This document shows, piece by piece, positions 17,603-25,570 of a stretch of DNA of 64,000 nucleotides. Position numbers and translations under genes: made by a program. The notes below the pieces were generated by a model. It had not been told where the DNA came from, ran no database searches, and was given only the letters and a program-made list of their open reading frames with translations. The DNA lies in contig NZ_NNRM01000018.1 in NCBI RefSeq assembly GCF_002252525.1, positions 10,089-74,088 of the forward strand, written 5' to 3'. This DNA is from Brucella pseudogrignonensis (GTDB lineage: Bacteria > Pseudomonadota > Alphaproteobacteria > Rhizobiales > Rhizobiaceae). Within the stretch, counting starts at the first letter, position 1; each line of letters starts with the position of its first letter.

Positions 17603-18641
17603 AACGATCGACTACTTAAACGACGAACTTCTCCTCACACCTGACGAAAAGCCGAAGGCAGCACGAACGCCCGTCCTTGATCGCGCGGTCGAGGTGATCG
17701 AGCGCATCAATGCCTTCATGGACGAGACTGGTGCCGAGCCGGTCTCTGAGCCAGGGCGCAGTGTTCGAGAGCGCATGCTCGCCAATGAATTGGCTGGACT
17801 GCGGGCATCGAAGGCGGACCTCGATGGGCTCGCACCGTACGATACGCGCAACCTCGTGTTCGGCGGGGCGAGCGTCGCCGATCCTCTCGATGATCCTTTG
17901 CTTTCCGATGGTCTCGACATCTTCGAGGTGCGGGACGAACTGAGGCCAATGGCACGACCCGACTTTGTCGCCGACCGTCGCCCTTGTCCGGATTTCGAGC
18001 GTTTCGAGCCGCTGTTCGAAAACATTCGAAAGGCCGTTGAGCAGGGCGCGCGCAAGCCCCAGCCTTTTCGGCAAGAGCGCGTCGAACTGGGCGAGTTCTT
18101 TGTCCTCAAGGGTCAGCTCGTCCATGTTGCTGATCTTCGCGACGAGCACCGGCGCAATGGCAAACCTGACGCTCGCCTGCGCGTCATCTTCGACAACGGC
18201 ACGGAATCGAACCTGCTGATGTCATCGCTCGTGCGGCGGCTTTACGAGGATAAGGATGCCCGCCGAATCGGCACTACGGACGCCGGCCCCCTGTTTAGCG
18301 GCGCTCGGACCGGCTTCGTATACGTCCTGCGCTCCCTATCGGAGAAACCTGAAGTCCAAGGATTGCTTAAGGTAGGCACCACATCGGGAGCAGTCGAGGA
18401 CCGCATTGCGCACGCTGAAACGCAGTCGACATTCTTGTTCGCACCAGTAGACATTCTAGTTACCTTCGAACTGGTGGGGCACTCGGCAAAGGAAGCTGAA
18501 CAGCTTATCCACCGAGCGCTTCGATCGTATCACGTCGCCCTGAGGGTTACGGGACCTGACGGACGATCCTTCAGTGCAACCGAATGGTTCAAAGTGACGC
18601 CAGAGCTAGTGGAAAAGGCCATAGAAGAAGCGCTGGGTTAA
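17595..18641 (+). CDS. GIY-YIG (T5orf172/Mug113-like) nuclease of methylase operon
   Basis: 348 aa. Residues about 238-340 form a GIY-YIG-type domain. GFVYVLRSL and LLKVGTT take the place of GIY and YIG, with an Arg in VEDRI and a Glu in KEAEQLIHRAL as the expected catalytic Arg and metal ligand, ending near ATEWF. The N-terminal 230 residues are helical and unknown, and may bind the helicase or DNA. The ATG at 17595 sits inside ATGCGTGA at the helicase stop, with GGGGCAGG as the ribosome site; the earlier in-frame ATG at 17559 has none. This is the only obvious nuclease of the three-gene operon. The repeat copy B begins 55 bases downstream. Confidence 0.82.
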   Translation: MRETIDYLNDELLLTPDEKPKAARTPVLDRAVEVIERINAFMDETGAEPVSEPGRSVRERMLANELAGLRASKADLDGLAPYDTRNLVFGGASVADPLDDPLLSDGLDIFEVRDELRPMARPDFVADRRPCPDFERFEPLFENIRKAVEQGARKPQPFRQERVELGEFFVLKGQLVHVADLRDEHRRNGKPDARLRVIFDNGTESNLLMSSLVRRLYEDKDARRIGTTDAGPLFSGARTGFVYVLRSLSEKPEVQGLLKVGTTSGAVEDRIAHAETQSTFLFAPVDILVTFELVGHSAKEAEQLIHRALRSYHVALRVTGPDGRSFSATEWFKVTPELVEKAIEEALG

Positions 18642-18695
18642 CGGCGGCGAAGCGGAAGTCTGATGTGCAGCGTAAGCTTGTGCCGTCCTTTCGTA

Positions 18696-18765
18696 CCTAC
18701 TTTGGAGGGGTATAGAGGGCTATGGAGTAGACATAGTTCTCATCGCTATCCCGCACGTCCCGCCA
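18696..18765. repeat. 70-bp direct repeat copy B, probable island boundary
   Basis: Partner of 8772-8841 with 63/70 matches. Six of the seven differences fall in codons of the minus-strand frame, and both copies keep the same reading frame and the same TAG stop, so the sequence was once coding. Here the frame continues upstream (rightwards) for at least another 13 codons to an ATG, so this copy looks like the less damaged gene and therefore the chromosomal side of the junction. Everything to the right appears to be ordinary chromosome. Confidence 0.8.
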
Positions 18766-18804
18766 TTTTCCCCATTTCGCAGTCGTGTATCGAGCGTCTT
18801 TCAT
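18697..18804 (-). CDS. Small ORF whose 3' end is the duplicated repeat
   Basis: 35 codons from ATG at 18804 to TAG at 18697. The in-frame ATG at 18819 would give 40 aa. The tail is shared with copy A at 8773-8841 (there Asp, Ser, Tyr and Pro are changed to Ala, Thr, His and Leu), while the first 13 codons are unique. Conserved parts include KWRDVRD and DENYVYSIAL. I do not recognise the family. It may be a real small protein, or the remnant of a longer gene whose 3' end is the attachment site of the island. No strong ribosome site is seen before either ATG. Confidence 0.4.
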   Translation of the reverse strand: MKDARYTTAKWGKWRDVRDSDENYVYSIALYTPPK

Positions 18805-18810
18805 AACGAA

Positions 18811-18828
18811 ATACGTCATATGACGTAT
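18811..18828. promoter_or_regulatory. Perfect 18-bp palindrome, operator candidate
   Basis: ATACGTCATATGACGTAT reads identically on both strands. It lies just before the small minus-strand ORF (and contains one of its possible ATG codons) and about 117 bases before the secreted-protein gene at 18945. Its length and symmetry suit a dimeric regulator, but no regulator gene is adjacent. Confidence 0.45.
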
Positions 18829-18944
18829 GTGCCGGTTGCTGGTCTCCAACTAAGGTCGCGCTGGGTTGTGCGTATCGCGCGCCAGCATGATCTCCTAGTA
18901 ACGACTCATGGCGCGTTTGGCTTCAGCCAATATTGGAGGGCGAA

Positions 18945-19157
18945 ATGAAAACGATTTCACTAACGACGATTGCATCATTAATGATCGCAAGTTCTGCGCT
19001 GGCTGCCGCACCTGCGAGTATTGAGACGGTGTCTAAAGCTGAAAAGCAGTGGGACGCAACTTTGATTCAATTGGCTGTAGGTAAAAGCCGGCCGGGAACC
19101 ATAACCGGACCGGCTAGTGGACAGCCATTCCTTGGCGGAAGAAGCATTTTTGGTTAA
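18945..19157 (+). CDS. Small secreted protein
   Basis: 70 aa. The start MKTISLTTIASLMIASSALA-AAP is a typical Sec signal peptide with a cleavage site after ALA, leaving a mature peptide of about 50 residues. The ATG at 18945 follows TTGGAGGGCG, a strong ribosome site. The mature part contains EKQWDATLIQLAVG and a Gly/Pro-rich tail, resembling the small DUF680-like or unknown periplasmic peptides of Hyphomicrobiales. No function can be given. It is the first gene on the apparent chromosomal side of the island. Confidence 0.65.
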   Translation: MKTISLTTIASLMIASSALAAAPASIETVSKAEKQWDATLIQLAVGKSRPGTITGPASGQPFLGGRSIFG

Positions 19158-19181
19158 ACTATCGCAGGCTCGTGTAGCATC

Positions 19182-20228
19182 TTATGCGACGAGCTTGCGC
19201 TTTCTCCTTTCTAAGCTGTTTTGCTCTCGCCAAGCGGCAGGGTTTGATGAAGTGACACGGCGAAACTCTCGATTGAAGTTAGACTTCGTTTGAAAGCCTG
19301 ATTCCAACATAATCATCGTCACTGACATTTCGGTTTCCCGTAAAAGTCGGCAAGCCTCGGCAATACGAAAGTCATTGATATATTGAGATACGTTCTTGCC
19401 GGTTAGCCGATTGATACCGCCCGATATTTGACGCGTTGGCAGACTGACTTTTCGCGCCAGCCGAATAAGCGTCAGGTTTTCATCCAGATAGAGCTTGTTC
19501 TGTGCGAGGATGTTTTCGACGCGAGCCAAAGTATCTCGGTCTTGTTCGATATCATTCTTGTCGAGGGGTCGCTCATCCAGACCGGATGCAGCAGGTTGAG
19601 CGCGGCTTGCGACCAGAGCCGTGAGTGCCACAAACAGGAGCCCTAGAAGATTGGCGTTGCTCACAATCAGCGCCGAATTTCTGCCGTTTGCCCATTCAAA
19701 ATCCATCAGAATTGCAAAGTCGAATAAAGCAGAAATGCATAGTGAAACAGCGGCAATTATTAGCGCTCGATGAGCAGAAATTGCACTGTCAAATCGTGCT
19801 TCATCCAAGGCATCAGGACCGGCGCGTGCAAGATTAAGCAGAGCAATAGCAAAACCAACGAACAGGATAATCAGGGTTGCGTCCAGCAATGCAGGCACAA
19901 TGAGCAATATGAATAATGTCGCTATCGGGAAAGCCGCGACTTTCCAGAGACTGCGGTCGCTCAAACGCTTGTTATCGTTATGTATTAGGCTGCGAAAGCT
20001 TGCGTAAACGAGCGGTGGCAAGCAGCTTGCGATAATCGGCATCAGATAGCGGACTTCCTCGACGCCATAACCCCAGCGAACACCAACGGCTGCTGACTGC
20101 ACGGCGCACAAAGCGACCAGCAGTTGGAACGGGTTGCCTGCAATCGCTTTATCCTGATTGCGCCACATGGCAACCAGAAGGATCAGCTGAAGAAGGGCAA
20201 CGACAAAGGGTAATGGTACGAAAATCAA
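19182..20228 (-). CDS. AraC-family regulator with N-terminal membrane domain
   Basis: About 348 aa. The first 210 residues contain some six to seven hydrophobic segments (for example FVVALLQLILLVAM and VAAFPIATLFILLIVPALL). The last 100 residues form an AraC/XylS double helix-turn-helix: LIRLARKVSLPTRQISGGIN, then MIMLESGFQTKSNFNREFRR, ending NPAAWRE. This is the architecture of membrane-bound AraC regulators. The start read is TTG at 20228 with only a weak ribosome site, so the true start may differ by some residues. It is divergent from the secreted hydrolase gene at 20372 across about 140 bases, the usual layout for regulator and target. Confidence 0.8.
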   Translation of the reverse strand: MIFVPLPFVVALLQLILLVAMWRNQDKAIAGNPFQLLVALCAVQSAAVGVRWGYGVEEVRYLMPIIASCLPPLVYASFRSLIHNDNKRLSDRSLWKVAAFPIATLFILLIVPALLDATLIILFVGFAIALLNLARAGPDALDEARFDSAISAHRALIIAAVSLCISALFDFAILMDFEWANGRNSALIVSNANLLGLLFVALTALVASRAQPAASGLDERPLDKNDIEQDRDTLARVENILAQNKLYLDENLTLIRLARKVSLPTRQISGGINRLTGKNVSQYINDFRIAEACRLLRETEMSVTMIMLESGFQTKSNFNREFRRVTSSNPAAWREQNSLERRKRKLVA

Positions 20229-20371
20229 AAGCGTTCTCGCGATCTAAAGGGCGAAAGATCGCCGATCAATGATCTATATCGCGATTCTGGACGACCTGAA
20301 TCGTGATTTAGAACGCCGGATCGGAGGATATTTGAAAAACCTGGCTCATCTTGCAAGCACGGAGATACAAG

Positions 20372-21436
20372 ATGAGCAAAATTCGTTTTATTTGGTCGAG
20401 CGTCGCACTCGGTGCGACCCTCTTCAGTTCTGCTGCGATGGCCGCAGAGGTTGGCGTTCGCACTATTGAAGTGCCCTCTGCAATGCGGGGGCAAAATCTG
20501 GCAGTAACGATCTGGTATCCCGCCTCGGGTGGAGGTTCGCCCGAACTCTTTGGTGACGATAGAATTTTTAAAGGAACAAAGGCTGCGAAAGATGCATCAC
20601 TTGGCAATGGTCGCTTTCCTCTCGTCATTCTCTCGCATGGTTCGGGTGGGCGCGCTGAAGCCATAAACTGGCTTGCGACAGATTTAGCAAAGGCGGGCTT
20701 TATCGTTGCCGGACCTGACCATCCGGGCACGACTTCAGGCGACTCGCTGCCTGATGAAACACCAAAACTGTGGAAGCGAACTGACGATCTTTCGACCGTT
20801 ATCAGCTATCTGACCGCAAACGCAGACTGGAAGTCTCACATCGATGCTGAACATATCGGCGTTGTTGGGTTTTCGCTTGGTGGTGCTGCGTCACTGAAAC
20901 TTGCTGGCGCTCGCACAAATCTCGAGGCTTATGCCAAATATTGCGACACTTACACGAAGTGGGATTGCGCATGGTATGCTGGTGGTCGCGGCTATGCCAA
21001 AATGGAGCCGGTATCAGTGCCAAAGCTCGATTTGCGCGCCGTTGATAAAACGGCTTTTGAGCAGTCCAATCTTGATGAGCGCGTCAAAACCGCGGTGCTT
21101 GTCGATCCGGGGATGGCTCAAGCCTACGACGAAGATAGCCTCAAGAATATCAAAATCCCTTTGAGTTTTATCAATCTGGGTAATGAAGGTGAGGTGCCTT
21201 TATCAGTCAAAGCTGATGAAGTGGCGGCGCTGGTACCAGGCAGCTCTTATGTCACTGTCCGTGGAGCGGATCACTTCAGTTTTTTGCCTGAGTGTAAGGA
21301 AGATGCGCGCGCATTCCTCAAGTCGGTGGGGGAAATTGATCCTATTTGCGAGGAAACTGGCAGGGCGCGGAAAGACATCCACGCCGAATTATCGGATTTA
21401 ATTTCAACAAGCCTGCAAATAACACTTAAACGCTGA
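20372..21436 (+). CDS. Secreted alpha/beta hydrolase, dienelactone-hydrolase/PAF-acetylhydrolase-like
   Basis: About 354 aa. A signal peptide ends near SSAAMAAE (residue about 25). VILSHGSGG near 85 supplies the oxyanion-hole region and GVVGFSLGGAASL near 165 holds the nucleophile elbow G-F-S-L-G. Asp and His candidates are VLVDPGM and RGADHFSFLP. This pattern fits the predicted dienelactone hydrolases (COG4188), related to platelet-activating-factor acetylhydrolase. ATG at 20372 has GGAGAT nine bases upstream; the in-frame ATG at 20351 has none. The divergent AraC-type regulator probably controls it. The substrate is unknown, likely an ester in the periplasm. Confidence 0.82.
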   Translation: MSKIRFIWSSVALGATLFSSAAMAAEVGVRTIEVPSAMRGQNLAVTIWYPASGGGSPELFGDDRIFKGTKAAKDASLGNGRFPLVILSHGSGGRAEAINWLATDLAKAGFIVAGPDHPGTTSGDSLPDETPKLWKRTDDLSTVISYLTANADWKSHIDAEHIGVVGFSLGGAASLKLAGARTNLEAYAKYCDTYTKWDCAWYAGGRGYAKMEPVSVPKLDLRAVDKTAFEQSNLDERVKTAVLVDPGMAQAYDEDSLKNIKIPLSFINLGNEGEVPLSVKADEVAALVPGSSYVTVRGADHFSFLPECKEDARAFLKSVGEIDPICEETGRARKDIHAELSDLISTSLQITLKR

Positions 21437-21458
21437 GTCCCGCATCTGGCAGGGGAGG

Positions 21459-21635
21459 TCAGTTTATCCGGCTTTTATCTGCTGTAGGATGCTGAATGGA
21501 GGCAGCGGGCAAGTCTAGTCCGCTGGCACCATTTTGCAGATGTGCCATTTCATCGAAAGCACGTTGAGCAATGGCCCATGTTAAAAACAACAGGCACATC
21601 GCCAGAACGGCGGTGACAACAGTATCCGGTTTCAT
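21459..21635 (-). CDS. Small single-span membrane protein
   Basis: 58 aa from ATG at 21635, which has CAGGACG upstream; the longer frame from 21668 has no ribosome site. One hydrophobic segment, VVTAVLAMCLLFLTWAIA, lies near residues 5-22, followed by a short polar tail. No family recognised. It sits between two other small or unrelated genes and faces the hydrolase gene convergently. Confidence 0.45.
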   Translation of the reverse strand: MKPDTVVTAVLAMCLLFLTWAIAQRAFDEMAHLQNGASGLDLPAASIQHPTADKSRIN

Positions 21636-21790
21636 GGAATTAATCGTCCTGTGACGTTGATCTCGCATATGGGGCGAAAAACAGCAGAGGACAATAAATA
21701 ATAAAGCATAGCTGGCATGCGATTGATGGTCTGAGCCTAGTAATTAAAAGCTGAATTCTGTCATTGTTCTTTTATTTAATGAATAGAGTT

Positions 21791-22024
21791 TCAGCTTTTT
21801 CTGCGTTCGCGAATGGCTCTGACCCAAGTGTTGTTGAACAAGATCACACCGACAACCAGCGCGACCAAGCCAATAGCCATCATGCCATAAGCGACGCCCT
21901 GATCACCGAACTGTTGATATAGCCAGCCGGTTCGCTCGACGGCTTGAGCGGGTTTTCCCAGGCGCAAAATCCCCTGCACGAGGGCGCCAACACCAACGAT
22001 CAACAAAAGTACACTACGGATCAT
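21791..22024 (-). CDS. Small two-span membrane protein
   Basis: 77 aa. Two hydrophobic segments, RSVLLLIVGVGALVQGIL (residues 3-20) and AYGMMAIGLVALVVGVILF (about 45-63), are separated by a polar loop and followed by a basic tail (RAIRERRKS), giving an N-in/C-in hairpin. No family or function recognised. Composition and clean start support a real gene. Confidence 0.6.
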   Translation of the reverse strand: MIRSVLLLIVGVGALVQGILRLGKPAQAVERTGWLYQQFGDQGVAYGMMAIGLVALVVGVILFNNTWVRAIRERRKS

Positions 22025-22125
22025 GAGGCAGTCTCAGTCTGATTATGCGTATTGCGGTAGAGAGGCACAGCTAAAGCCTTCACGGCTCAATATTATGACG
22101 CTGTTGGGAAATACCTCGGAAAAAC

Positions 22126-22200
22126 TGGAGCGGGCGAAGGGATTCGAACCCTCGACCCCAACCTTGGCAAGGTTGTGCTCTACCCCTGAGCTACACCCGC
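22126..22200 (-). tRNA. tRNA-Gly (anticodon GCC)
   Basis: Read on the minus strand, a 75-nt cloverleaf can be drawn. The acceptor stem is GCGGGTG/CGCCCGC with T discriminator and an encoded CCA. The D arm is GCTC/GAGC. The anticodon arm CAACC-TTGCCAA-GGTTG has anticodon GCC. The T arm GAGGG/CCCTT has loop TTCGAAT. All stems pair, with only G-U exceptions. Confidence 0.97.
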
Positions 22201-22367
22201 TCGCGCCAGTCTTCTCTGAGAGAAGTCGTTTCCGTTAGGCAGGCGGTATATGAACCAACGGAATCCGGATTGCAATAGGGAATTTCATGTGTCGACTAAG
22301 ATATTTCAAAAGATTCACAGGCTTGTTCATTTTTGAGTTTCATATCACCAAAATCTTGCCGGGGTGT

Positions 22368-23747
22368 TTAGCGTTTACGGCGCGAAATGCTGATGATTGA
22401 TGCAAAAGCCGCGAATCCAGCAGCAACAAGCAGGATGCGAGGTATGTTGTTGATGCCCCAATGCGAGAGCAAAAATGCTACGAATGCAGCACCAAGCGAC
22501 TGACCAAGCAAGCGAGCCGTTCCAAGCATACCGCTTGCAGCGCCACTTCTTGCGCGTGGGGCCGAGGTTATAATCATGCGATTGTTCGGAGCCTGAAAGA
22601 AGCCAAACCCGATGCCGCAAATCGCCATGCGCCAGCAGATATCGACCACGGACGGTTGTTCTGGCAGCGTTCCGACCAGTGCAAGCCCGGCAGCGAAGAA
22701 CACAAGCCCAACCAAACCGAGCGTGGCAGGCGAATATTTGTCCGAGAATTTGCCGGATAGCGGGGCAACGATTGCCAGGGCAATCGGCCAAGGCATCATC
22801 AAAAAGCCAACCTCGATGGGTTGGAAGCCATAGACGTTCTGAAACAGGAATGGCAGCGATATGAATGCCATCATCTGTGCGAGAAAGGACATGATTGAAG
22901 TGCAGAGCGACAGGCTGAACACTGGGATACGCAGAAGATCAAGCGGTAGCAACGGGTTGGTCGTCTGCATTGAGCGTCGTATCAGCCATGTTGCTGCGAC
23001 GGCGCAGCCGATTGCCTGCAAGGCCAGAAATGTCGAGCTGACGCCATTACCTGCACTATCAATGACCGTAATCAGCAGGCCGAGCGTGAAGGCAGTGAGG
23101 ATAGCGCTCAGATAATCGAACCGACGTGATGAGAGTTCGTTATAGGGCAGGCTTTTCATTCCCATAACCACCGCCAGAACGCCGAGTGGAATATTGATGA
23201 CAAAGAGCCAGGGCCATGTGAGCGAATGCAGGATGATACCTGCGAGCGTTGGACCTATGGTCGAGGAGAGGGCCACGAAAAGTGCGTTCAAGCCGATTGC
23301 GGTGCCAAGCTTTGCTTGCGGCACCGTATAGCGCAGCAAAGCAGCGTTAACGCTCATCAGGCCTGCTGCACCAAAGCCTTGTATAATGCGTGCGATCGTG
23401 AGCGCTTCAAGCGACCGCGCAAAAACGCAGGCAATCGAGGCAAGTGTGAAGAGCGACACGCCGAGCAGATAGACGCGACGGTAGCTGTAAATCTCGCCCA
23501 AAGCTGCAAATGGCAGCAAAGTGATAACGATGGCGAGCTGATATCCGTTCACAATCCAGATGGAGGCAGCCGGTCCTGCCGAGAAATCGGCCGCAATGGT
23601 GGGAAGCGCGACATTGGCAATAGTACCGTCGATAACTGCGAGTGTAAGACCGACCATCAAGGTCGCCCACGCCCAATAAATTCTTGGCTTGGGCAAACCG
23701 TCCTGAATTGTGGACTTGTTCGGCTCTATAACTGCTTCGTGCTTCAT
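22368..23747 (-). CDS. MFS drug exporter, DHA2 (EmrB/QacA) type
   Basis: 459 aa with about 14 hydrophobic segments. The first helix carries LAVIDGTIANVALPTIAADF, the D1 motif of drug:H+ antiporter family 2. IARIIQGFGAAGLMS is the helix-4 motif B (RxxQGxGaA), and the region near LGEIYSYRRVYLLG is motif A. These mark a 14-TM proton-driven multidrug exporter. There is no membrane-fusion partner (EmrA) beside it, so it may work alone. It is monocistronic, with about 120 bases separating it from the next gene on the same strand. Confidence 0.85.
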   Translation of the reverse strand: MKHEAVIEPNKSTIQDGLPKPRIYWAWATLMVGLTLAVIDGTIANVALPTIAADFSAGPAASIWIVNGYQLAIVITLLPFAALGEIYSYRRVYLLGVSLFTLASIACVFARSLEALTIARIIQGFGAAGLMSVNAALLRYTVPQAKLGTAIGLNALFVALSSTIGPTLAGIILHSLTWPWLFVINIPLGVLAVVMGMKSLPYNELSSRRFDYLSAILTAFTLGLLITVIDSAGNGVSSTFLALQAIGCAVAATWLIRRSMQTTNPLLPLDLLRIPVFSLSLCTSIMSFLAQMMAFISLPFLFQNVYGFQPIEVGFLMMPWPIALAIVAPLSGKFSDKYSPATLGLVGLVFFAAGLALVGTLPEQPSVVDICWRMAICGIGFGFFQAPNNRMIITSAPRARSGAASGMLGTARLLGQSLGAAFVAFLLSHWGINNIPRILLVAAGFAAFASIISISRRKR

Positions 23748-23869
23748 TCAATTGACCAGTAATGCGGAATTTCTAGCAACCTTAACCCTCATGGGAAGGA
23801 CAGCAAGTCATCTAGCTCAGAATTGCCCGCAGAACATAGATAAACCCCGCATTATCGCGTCAGGTAACG

Positions 23870-25093
23870 CTATTGTGTGCCGCTTTCAGCAGGAAGCGCC
23901 AGATTCATCACAAGCGCGTAATGGCGCGGATTAAAGCTCAGATAGAGCGGACAGATGCTTGCAACCAGAACCAGATGCATGATCCAGCCCGACGCAAAGG
24001 TGCCGGTTAAATTGTGTAGCAATGCCGTTGCCACCGGGCCCAGAGCTGCGATCAGAAAGCCGCCGCCTTGCATCATCGCGGCCAGAGCGCCTGATTCTTG
24101 AGGTTTGGGCAGATGATCAAGCGAGGTAATCATGGCGAGCGCAAAGCTGCCACCAAGACCTGCGCCGCAGATCGCGGACCAGAAATAAGGCGAGAGCTGC
24201 GGTGCAAAAGCCAGACCAGCAAAGCCTGTCGCTTGCATCGCCAGTGTTAAGAAAAGCCAAGGGCGACGATCAACACTATGTCTGGCAAGCAAGGGCAGGC
24301 CAAAGGCCGACAAAGCCTGCGCTATTGCCATGACGGCAACCAGATTGCCGGTTTCTGCCGCTTCCATGCCCAATGATTGGTAGTAAGGCGCAAGCCAGGC
24401 CACCATGGATGAATAGCCTGCATTGACGAGGCCGAAAGCCGCCATCAGCATCCATGTTCGTGGGCGACGGAGCAGCTTTCCGGTGATGCCGGATTTTGAA
24501 CCAGAAGACGCCGTTTCTTTAAGAATTGGAATAGCAGTAAGCAACGCAAGCACGGCAGGAATTGCAAGAACAGATAGCGCGAAACGCCAGTTGTGTTCAG
24601 TGCCCGCAAGCCACGGTGTCAGGCGCGCACCAAGCGCACCGCCTCCCATAATCATTGCGGAATAAAGGCCGGTAACAGCTGCAATACTTGCTGGGAAATT
24701 TGCTTTGATCAGGCCGGGCATCAGCGCCTGTATCATCGCAACGCCTGCGCCGCACAGAACAGCGGTCAGCACGAGAGAAAAACCATCTGGCACGAAGCCC
24801 CGCAAAACAGAACCCAATGCAAGAATGATGAGTGCTGCGAACATGCTGCGGCGCGTGCCAATTATCGACTGAATGTGTGGTGCAATGAATGCGCCAAGGC
24901 CCATCAGCATCATGGGAAGGAATGTTAGCAGAGACAACATGCCAAAGCCCATTCCGGTATCTGTGACAATATCGGAAAGCACTGGTCCCGGTGCGGTCAG
25001 GAATGGTCTTAGATTAAGGCCAATCAGAACAACGAGGGCGATAAGGGCTACGGGTGCGGCTTGCGTGCTGCCATTGGTTTGCTGGGTCTGCAT
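23870..25093 (-). CDS. MFS transporter, CynX/NimT-like
   Basis: 407 aa with about 12 hydrophobic segments. The start is LIALVVLIGLNLRPFLTAPGP, the signature opening of the CynX/NimT (YeaN) family with a conserved NLRP and PGPVLSDI, followed by RRSMFAALIILALGSVLRG. Members export or import small nitrogenous compounds such as cyanate or nitroimidazoles; no substrate can be read from sequence. It starts 15 bases after the deaminase gene stop, so it is the third gene of an ankyrin-deaminase-MFS operon. A nucleobase or related base is a reasonable substrate guess from that context. Confidence 0.82.
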   Translation of the reverse strand: MQTQQTNGSTQAAPVALIALVVLIGLNLRPFLTAPGPVLSDIVTDTGMGFGMLSLLTFLPMMLMGLGAFIAPHIQSIIGTRRSMFAALIILALGSVLRGFVPDGFSLVLTAVLCGAGVAMIQALMPGLIKANFPASIAAVTGLYSAMIMGGGALGARLTPWLAGTEHNWRFALSVLAIPAVLALLTAIPILKETASSGSKSGITGKLLRRPRTWMLMAAFGLVNAGYSSMVAWLAPYYQSLGMEAAETGNLVAVMAIAQALSAFGLPLLARHSVDRRPWLFLTLAMQATGFAGLAFAPQLSPYFWSAICGAGLGGSFALAMITSLDHLPKPQESGALAAMMQGGGFLIAALGPVATALLHNLTGTFASGWIMHLVLVASICPLYLSFNPRHYALVMNLALPAESGTQ

Positions 25094-25108
25094 GATGAAT
25101 TCAGTCTT

Positions 25109-25570
25109 TTATTTCTTCTTTTCCTGCCAGCGCCGATAAAGTGCTGCATCATCGTCTGGCGAACAATGTTCAAAGTGAACGCCAGTTTGTTCTGTCACAG
25201 GCTTGGCGAGTTCCGTGGCAATTTTTGCTGTCGAAAGGCCGAACGGTTCTGCCTGCTCGTTGGAATAGGCAAATATGATTTTATTGACGCCTGACATCCG
25301 CATTGCAGCGAAACACATAGGGCAGGGTTGGCCGCTCGCGTAGACGGCGCAATCATCTAGCCGAGGCGACTGCAAAACCTTGCCTGCCGCGCGCAATGCG
25401 AGAAGTTCCGCATGGGCAGTCGGATCGCAATCGGCCTGCATACGATTGACGCCGATGGAGATAATCTTGTCATTCTTTACGACAACGGCTCCAAAGGGAC
25501 GACCACCGAGATCGACATTGTCGAATGCAAGTGCGATTGCCTTTTGCAAAAACTCCTTGTCGTTGCTCAT
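25109..25570 (-). CDS. Nucleobase deaminase, guanine/cytosine-deaminase-like (CDA fold)
   Basis: 153 aa, the typical length. The zinc site is complete: HAE in PTAHAELLALR near residue 53 gives the Zn ligand His and the catalytic Glu, and SGQPCPMCFAAM near 83 gives the two Cys ligands. The start MSNDKEFLQKAIALAFDNVD and RPFGAVVVKNDKII are those of guanine deaminase (GuaD) and related tRNA/nucleoside deaminases. Guanine or a related base is the likeliest substrate. The ATG overlaps the stop of the ankyrin gene (ATGA), and the MFS gene follows at once, suggesting uptake or export linked to base deamination. Confidence 0.82.
   Translation of the reverse strand: MSNDKEFLQKAIALAFDNVDLGGRPFGAVVVKNDKIISIGVNRMQADCDPTAHAELLALRAAGKVLQSPRLDDCAVYASGQPCPMCFAAMRMSGVNKIIFAYSNEQAEPFGLSTAKIATELAKPVTEQTGVHFEHCSPDDDAALYRRWQEKKK

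Noticed and set aside
18745-18770. Resemblance of the repeat end (CCCGCCA followed by TTTT) to a tRNA 3' end
   Set aside because: No T-loop or T-stem can be drawn upstream; the coding-tail reading on the other strand explains the sequence better.
22023-22238. 71-codon ORF containing ERAKGFEPSTPTLARLC
   Set aside because: It is the antisense of tRNA-Gly, a well-known false protein prediction.
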